64,000 bases of DNA. It comes from Actinomycetota bacterium (GTDB lineage Bacteria > Actinomycetota > Thermoleophilia > Solirubrobacterales > 70-9). This document shows positions 59,897 to 64,000 of the stretch, one piece after another (position 1 is the stretch's first letter; every line of letters begins with the position of its first letter). The notes under the pieces are model-generated. The model ran no database searches and had not been told where the DNA came from. It worked only from the letters and a program-made list of their open reading frames with translations. The DNA lies in assembly GCA_018268675.1 (NCBI GenBank), contig JAFDWB010000089.1, positions 1-64,000 of the forward strand, in the 5' to 3' direction. Both the position numbers and the translations under genes were made by a program.

Positions 59897-60863
59897 GTTC
59901 GGTCTCCGCCTTCAACCGGCGGTTGCGGCGCTTGTTCCCGAAGACGGCGACCGTCACCGCGCCGACCAAGGCGACGCCGTTGAACATTTCGGTCACCCAC
60001 AGTTCGCCGCCCGCCAGCTGGAGGCCCTTGACGCCGACCGCGAGCAGGTAGATCGCGACCACCGTGCCGAGCACGTTGAAGCGGCCGACCTTGATCTGGG
60101 TGGTGCCGAGGAAGCAGGCGGCGAAGGCGGGCAACAGGTAGGGCGGACCGAGGGTGGGTGCGACCTGGCCGACCTTGGCGGCGACGAGGACGCCGGCCAG
60201 CGCCGCGACCGCGCCGCAGATCACCATCGCGAGGAAGGTGTGGCGGGCGGTGCGCACGCCCGCCAGGCGGGCGGCGTCGCGGTTGGCGCCGGTGGCGTAG
60301 GTGCGGCGCCCGATCGGCGTGTGCTCGAGCAGCCACCAGAGCACCGCGGCACCGAGCAGCGCGTAGAGGGTGACGATCGGGAAGCCCAGCGGTTCCGCGC
60401 TCGCGGCCTTCTGGAAGCCTTCCGAGAGCGGCCCGACGAATTCGTTCCGCGACACCAGCGTGGTGAAGGCCAGCAGGATCGAGCTCATCCCCAGGGTGGC
60501 GATGAAGCTGTCGACGCCGAACAGGATCAGGCCGCCGTTGGCGGCGCCGACCAGGGCGCCGCAGGCGATCGCGATCGCCGCGCACTCCGGCCAGCCGAGC
60601 CCGGTGCGGGTCTGCAGGGCGCCGCAGACGATCGCCGCCAGGCCCAGGTTCTGGGCGACCGAGAGGTCGAACTGGCCCGCCGCCAGCGGCACCAGCAGCC
60701 CGAGCGCGAGGATCAGGGTGATCGCCTGGTCGCCGAGCACCGACTTCAGCGTCGTCACCGTGAGGAACGTCGCCGGCACCCAGAGGGAGAAGATCAGGAT
60801 GAAGAGGCCGAGCACGTAGATGCCGCTGAAGCGGGCCAGGTTGTCGGCACCGAAGAGCTTCAT
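59889..60863 (-). CDS. ABC transporter permease, ribose (RbsC) type
   Basis: A 324-residue membrane protein with eight to ten hydrophobic segments and RbsC motifs LGLLVPLAAGQFDLSVAQNL, PIGRRTYATGANRDAARLAG and GTTQIKVGRFNVLGTVVAIY. The tail is basic (NKRRNRRLKAETERA). The ATG overlaps the ATPase stop (ATGA). It forms one importer with the next two genes upstream. Confidence 0.92.
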   Translation of the reverse strand: MKLFGADNLARFSGIYVLGLFILIFSLWVPATFLTVTTLKSVLGDQAITLILALGLLVPLAAGQFDLSVAQNLGLAAIVCGALQTRTGLGWPECAAIAIACGALVGAANGGLILFGVDSFIATLGMSSILLAFTTLVSRNEFVGPLSEGFQKAASAEPLGFPIVTLYALLGAAVLWWLLEHTPIGRRTYATGANRDAARLAGVRTARHTFLAMVICGAVAALAGVLVAAKVGQVAPTLGPPYLLPAFAACFLGTTQIKVGRFNVLGTVVAIYLLAVGVKGLQLAGGELWVTEMFNGVALVGAVTVAVFGNKRRNRRLKAETERA

Positions 60864-62404
60864 CGCCCCTCCCCCTCGGCCTCGCCGTTGCTGCGCAGCG
60901 TCTCCGCCACGATCCGGTCCTCGGACAGCCGCGCCCGCTCCAGCTCGACCCCGACGCGGCCGTCGCGGAGGACGAAGACGCGGTCGCAGACGGCGCAGAG
61001 CTCCTCCGGGTCCTGCGAGGTCATCAGCACCGCGGCGCCCTCCCTGGCGGCGTCGGAGAGCGCCTCGTAGATCGCCTGCTTGGAGCCCATGTCGACGCCG
61101 TTCGTCGGCTCCTCGAGCAGGAAGACGCGGGCGCGGCGCCGCAGCCAGCGGGCCAGCACGAGCTTCTGCTGGTTGCCGCCGCTGAGCGCCGAGAAGAGCT
61201 TTTCGGGCTCGGGCGGGACGACTTCGGCGCGCTCCAGCCACGCGAGCGTCTCGGCCCGCTCGCGGCGGGCGCCGATCCAGTGGGCCGGGCCGCTGCTCGG
61301 GATCGCGGGCAGGGTCAGGTTCTCGGCCAGCGTCCAGTCGAGGATCGCGCTGAGGCGCTTGCGGTCGGCGGGGGCGAAGGCAAGGCCGGCGGCGATCGAC
61401 CTCGCCGGGCCGCCGCGACCGACCGGGGCGCCGTCGACCCAGACGGCGCCGCGCCGCGGCCGGTCGGCCCCGAAGATCAGGTGGAGGAGGTCCTCGTGGC
61501 CGGAGCCGACCAGGCCGGTGACGCCGACGATCTCCCCGGCGCGGACGTCGAGCGAGACGTCGGCGACGGTGCCGCCGCCGAGCTCGCGCACCTCGAGCGC
61601 GATCGGGGCGTCGCCGACCGGCGGCGGCTCCGGGTAGAAGGCGTCGAGGGGGCGGCCGACGATCAGCTCGACCAAACGGTCGTGGTCGAGCTCGCCGGTC
61701 GGCACGGTGGCGACGCGGCGGCCGTCGCGCAGCACGGTCACCCGTTCGGCCAGCGCGAAGACCTCGCCGAGGCGGTGGGTCACCCAGAGGACGGTGCCGC
61801 CCGCGTCGCGGACCTGGCGCACGACCTCGAAGAGCCGGCGGACCTGGGCCGCCGAGAGGGCGACGGTCGGCTCGTCGAGCACCAGCAACGCCCCCTCGCC
61901 GACCCCGGCGGAGAGCGCCCGGGCGATCGCGATCATCGTCTGCTGGGCGCGCGGCAGGCCGTTGATCGGCTCCTCGACCGCGACATCGATGCCGAAGGCG
62001 TCGAGCGCCGCCCGCGCCCGCCGCCGCTCGCGCCGGCCCGACAGCCACCAGCTACCCTCGTAGCCGCCGTCGAGGGCGAGGTTGTCGACCACGTCGAGGT
62101 CGCCGACCAGGCCCAGGTCCTGGTGGATGAAGTGCGCGCCCGGGGCCCCGGCGGGCGCGCCCAGCTCGAACGGCCGGCCGTGCATCGACGCCGACCAGCC
62201 CGGCTCCGGCCGGTGGTACCCGGCGAGGATCTTGATCAGCGTCGACTTGCCCGACCCGTTCGGCCCGAGCAGGGCGTGGATCTCTCCACGCCGCAGCTCG
62301 AGGTCGACGTCGTCGAGCGCCCGCTGTCCCTGGAAGACCTTGGAGACGCCCTCCAGGGACAGCGAGACGGTTGCGCTCGGGGCGGTGGCGTCAGCCGCCC
62401 ACAT
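60860..62404 (-). CDS. ABC transporter ATPase, ribose (RbsA) type, two-domain
   Basis: A 514-residue tandem ATPase: domain 1 with Walker A LLGPNGSGKSTLIKILAGYH, NGLPRAQQTMIAIARAL and LLVLDEPTVALS; domain 2 with the degenerate loop GLVGSGHEDLLHLIFGADRP, LSGGNQQKLVLARWLRRRAR and FLLEEPTNGVDM, where the Walker B Asp is Glu (EEPT). That change would slow hydrolysis at this site. ATG 62404 overlaps the last codons of the binding-protein gene. Confidence 0.92.
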   Translation of the reverse strand: MWAADATAPSATVSLSLEGVSKVFQGQRALDDVDLELRRGEIHALLGPNGSGKSTLIKILAGYHRPEPGWSASMHGRPFELGAPAGAPGAHFIHQDLGLVGDLDVVDNLALDGGYEGSWWLSGRRERRRARAALDAFGIDVAVEEPINGLPRAQQTMIAIARALSAGVGEGALLVLDEPTVALSAAQVRRLFEVVRQVRDAGGTVLWVTHRLGEVFALAERVTVLRDGRRVATVPTGELDHDRLVELIVGRPLDAFYPEPPPVGDAPIALEVRELGGGTVADVSLDVRAGEIVGVTGLVGSGHEDLLHLIFGADRPRRGAVWVDGAPVGRGGPARSIAAGLAFAPADRKRLSAILDWTLAENLTLPAIPSSGPAHWIGARRERAETLAWLERAEVVPPEPEKLFSALSGGNQQKLVLARWLRRRARVFLLEEPTNGVDMGSKQAIYEALSDAAREGAAVLMTSQDPEELCAVCDRVFVLRDGRVGVELERARLSEDRIVAETLRSNGEAEGEGR

Positions 62405-63557
62405 GCCAGGCCTTGAGGAAGGCCGCCGGCACCCCGGGGGTGTCGGCAACGCCCTTTTCGGAGGCGTTCGACGAGTTGACGATCCGGTGCCAACCGGCGG
62501 GGTAGTCTTCGAAGGAGACCCCCTGTTCGATCCGCGCGATCGCGTCGATCGCCCGGTAGCCGCTCGCCGCCGTCTCCTCCGCGATCTGGGTCCATTCGCC
62601 CCCGGTCTGGATTTCCTTCAGGTTGGTCGGATGGGGGACGCGGGCGCCGATTTTCACGCCCTTGATGCCCGCCGCGGCGAGCGCCTGCGGCACCCCGGTG
62701 GCGAAGTCGGAGATCGCGAAGATCGCGTATTCGGTTTCCGGGTGGGCCTGCAGGTAGCTGACCACCTGGCTCGGGATCGCTTTGCCGATCTGCAAGGCCG
62801 AGACCTTCAGCACTTCGAAGGAGCCGCCGGCCGCTTCGATCTGCTTCGCGTAGCCTTCTTCGACCGGCCCCATCAGCGTCTGCGGATCCCAGACGAAGAC
62901 CGACTTGGCTTCGGCGCCGCCTTCGGCGAGCACCGCGTCACCGAGCAGTTCGCCGCTGACCTTGAGCTGCGGAGCGCCGTTGAAGACCGCCTTCAGGGCG
63001 CCGCCGGGGGCGTCCCAGGCGGCGATCGCCACCGCGGGGATCTTCTTCGCTTCGACTTCGGCGAGCTGCTTCTTGATGTTGGTGTTCGGGAAGAGGCCGG
63101 TGTAGACGATCGCTTCCGGTTCGCTCTGGAGCATGCTTTCCCAGGTCGACGCATACGATTCGGGCGTCACTTCGGCGACGTATGACTTGGTCTTCCAGCC
63201 GAGCGCGGCGGCCGCTTCTTCGGCGGCTTTGGTCGTTTCCTGGCAGGACGGGAAGCCGCAGGTGAGGACGGCGACGAATTTGCCCGCGGCGGGCTTCTTC
63301 GGCAGCGGCGCGACCTTGATCGCGGGCTGTGGTTTCGCCATCTTTTCGACTTCGGCTTTCGCCGCTTCGACCGCCGCCGCGCCGGAGGAGGCCGCGCCGC
63401 CGCCGCTTTCCGAGGCGGTGGTTTCCGACCCACTCGTCGTGGTGGTTTCGCTGCTCGACGATTCACTGCTGCCGCAGGCGCTCAGGGCGACCGCGGCGAC
63501 CAGCGCGAACAACACCGCCAACGGCACCAAGGCCCTCGTTCGACCACGCATCTCCAT
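62391..63557 (-). CDS. ABC transporter substrate-binding lipoprotein, ribose/RbsB type
   Basis: A 388-residue exported protein: lipoprotein signal (LVPLAVLFALVAAVALSAC, lipobox ALSAC), Ser/Thr/Glu linker, then a type I binding domain (GKFVAVLTCGFPSCQETTKA, LQSEPEAIVYTGLFPNTNIK, EWTQIAEETAASGYRAIDAI). ATG 63557 or 63551 is the start; AGGAG precedes both. The extra cysteines in TCGFPSC could form a disulphide. It is the first gene of the importer-monooxygenase operon and has a clear promoter. Confidence 0.92.
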   Translation of the reverse strand: MEMRGRTRALVPLAVLFALVAAVALSACGSSESSSSETTTTSGSETTASESGGGAASSGAAAVEAAKAEVEKMAKPQPAIKVAPLPKKPAAGKFVAVLTCGFPSCQETTKAAEEAAAALGWKTKSYVAEVTPESYASTWESMLQSEPEAIVYTGLFPNTNIKKQLAEVEAKKIPAVAIAAWDAPGGALKAVFNGAPQLKVSGELLGDAVLAEGGAEAKSVFVWDPQTLMGPVEEGYAKQIEAAGGSFEVLKVSALQIGKAIPSQVVSYLQAHPETEYAIFAISDFATGVPQALAAAGIKGVKIGARVPHPTNLKEIQTGGEWTQIAEETAASGYRAIDAIARIEQGVSFEDYPAGWHRIVNSSNASEKGVADTPGVPAAFLKAWHVGG

Positions 63558-63559
63558 CT

Positions 63560-63574
63560 CACTCCTCTCTGAAT
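63560..63574 (-). repeat. Conserved 15-base leader with Shine-Dalgarno, copy 2
   Basis: ATTCAGAGAGGAGTG on the minus strand, identical to 45194-45180 and in the same place relative to a ribose-type binding-protein gene. Confidence 0.7.
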
Positions 63575-63579
63575 TCTCC

Positions 63580-63667
63580 GCAGAATTCTGCAATGCAGTT
63601 CGATATTCCCGACAGCAGACACTAGACGTAGTCCCCGTCTGCGTCAAGGAACAAGATTCGATATTCC
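63580..63667 (-). promoter_or_regulatory. Promoter flanked by direct repeats TTCGATATTCC
   Basis: On the minus strand TTGACG (63647-63642) and TAGTGT (63624-63619) are 17 bases apart. Two exact copies of TTCGATATTCC (plus-strand reading) lie at 63599-63609, just after the expected start point, and at 63657-63667, just upstream of the -35. A perfect 12-base palindrome GCAGAATTCTGC lies at 63580-63591. The layout suggests a repressor contacting both sides of the promoter. Confidence 0.65.
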
Positions 63668-63678
63668 AGAATTCGCTC

Positions 63679-64000
63679 TTATGTATCGGCGAACCGGTTG
63701 CGCGGCCGCGACAGCCCCAGCGACTCGCGCAGGGTGGCGCCCTCGTACTCGCGGTGGAACAGCCCGCGCCGCTGCAGCTCCGGGATCACCCGCCCGGTGA
63801 AGAGGTCCATCGAGGTCGGCATGTCGGCGAAGGTGACGTTGAAGCCGTCCGCCGCCCCGGCGTCGAGCCAGGCTTCGATCCGGTCGGCGATCTGCGTCGG
63901 CGTTCCTGCGATCGAGCCGAACCCGAGCGCGGCCGGGATCAGACCGCCGATCGTGAGGCCCTCGCGCTCGGCCTTCTCGACGAAGAACCGCTGCACCGAG
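63679..64000 (-). CDS. LLM-class flavin-dependent monooxygenase (NtaA type), 3' end only
   Basis: The last 106 codons of an NtaA-type monooxygenase that runs off the right edge: RFFVEKAEREGLTIGGLIPA, IADRIEAWLDAGAADGFNVT, PELQRRGLFHREYEGATLRE and SLGLSRPRNRFADT. It is closely similar to the C-terminus of the 56566-57915 product (FNVTF, PELQRRG.FHR.Y.GATLRES). The stop lies 12 bases from the TTCGATATTCC repeat, so its transcript ends in or next to the following promoter. N-terminal and flavin-binding regions are outside the window. Confidence 0.92.
   Translation of the reverse strand, partial: SVQRFFVEKAEREGLTIGGLIPAALGFGSIAGTPTQIADRIEAWLDAGAADGFNVTFADMPTSMDLFTGRVIPELQRRGLFHREYEGATLRESLGLSRPRNRFADT

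Overview
The window is a high-GC bacterial chromosome segment. Gene content (nusG-secE-rpmG, tdh-kbl, a glutaryl-CoA cluster, many LLM-type monooxygenases, ATGA/GTGA-coupled operons, many GTG starts) fits an actinobacterium, most likely a soil Thermoleophilia/Solirubrobacterales-type organism. That placement is inference from protein character, not a database match. No rRNA, tRNA, CRISPR array, insertion sequence or prophage was recognised.

1-10.6 kb is mostly core or housekeeping: the 5' end of nusG, secE and rpmG; an ABC-2 exporter divergent from a histidine kinase/response regulator pair; a PQQ-repeat lipoprotein; a patch of broken genes at 6.0-6.7 kb (VapC-like, GNAT-like); a secreted protein, a GrpB-family protein and a zincin-like peptidase; then tdh-kbl for threonine breakdown. 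10.6-12.6 kb holds aspA and remnants of HAD and acyl-CoA dehydrogenase genes lying directly beside long hairpins. 12.6-16.5 kb is a glutarate-type acyl-CoA module: class III CoA-transferase, glutaryl-CoA dehydrogenase, 3-hydroxyacyl-CoA dehydrogenase and a GntR regulator.

18-64 kb is almost entirely minus strand and looks like one large catabolic region for small nitrogen-containing or aromatic compounds. (a) 18.2-32.6 kb: a spermidine/putrescine-type ABC importer interleaved with an LLM monooxygenase, two SnoaL-like proteins, an SDR and two copies of a [polysaccharide-deacetylase-fold hydrolase + two alpha/beta hydrolases] module, with PucR and TetR regulators. (b) 33.3-40 kb: carboxymuconolactone decarboxylase-like protein, ornithine cyclodeaminase-like protein, gentisate-dioxygenase-like bicupin, DapA-family aldolase/lyase, aldehyde dehydrogenase, GTP cyclohydrolase II and a 4,5-dihydroxyphthalate decarboxylase-like protein in one tightly coupled operon. 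(c) 40-50 kb: amidase, ribose-type ABC importer, isochorismatase-family amidohydrolase, PuuE-like deacetylase-fold protein, OsmC, SDR and a 2,4-dienoyl-CoA reductase-like flavoprotein. (d) 50-64 kb: maleylacetate reductase-type dehydrogenase, HyuA/HyuB hydantoinase or carboxylase pair with a divergent LysR, two LLM monooxygenases, an SDR, a second ribose-type importer and the end of another LLM monooxygenase.

Three sequence-level themes recur. Many operon-first genes have a TAnnnT hexamer six or seven bases before the start codon, which points to leaderless mRNAs. Several operon ends carry long imperfect hairpins without a T-tract. Regulatory inverted or direct repeats sit exactly at promoters at 2.73, 13.72, 32.6, 55.59 and 63.6 kb. 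Substrates of the catabolic operons cannot be read from sequence alone; the imide/hydantoin/N-heterocycle idea is inference from the family combination.
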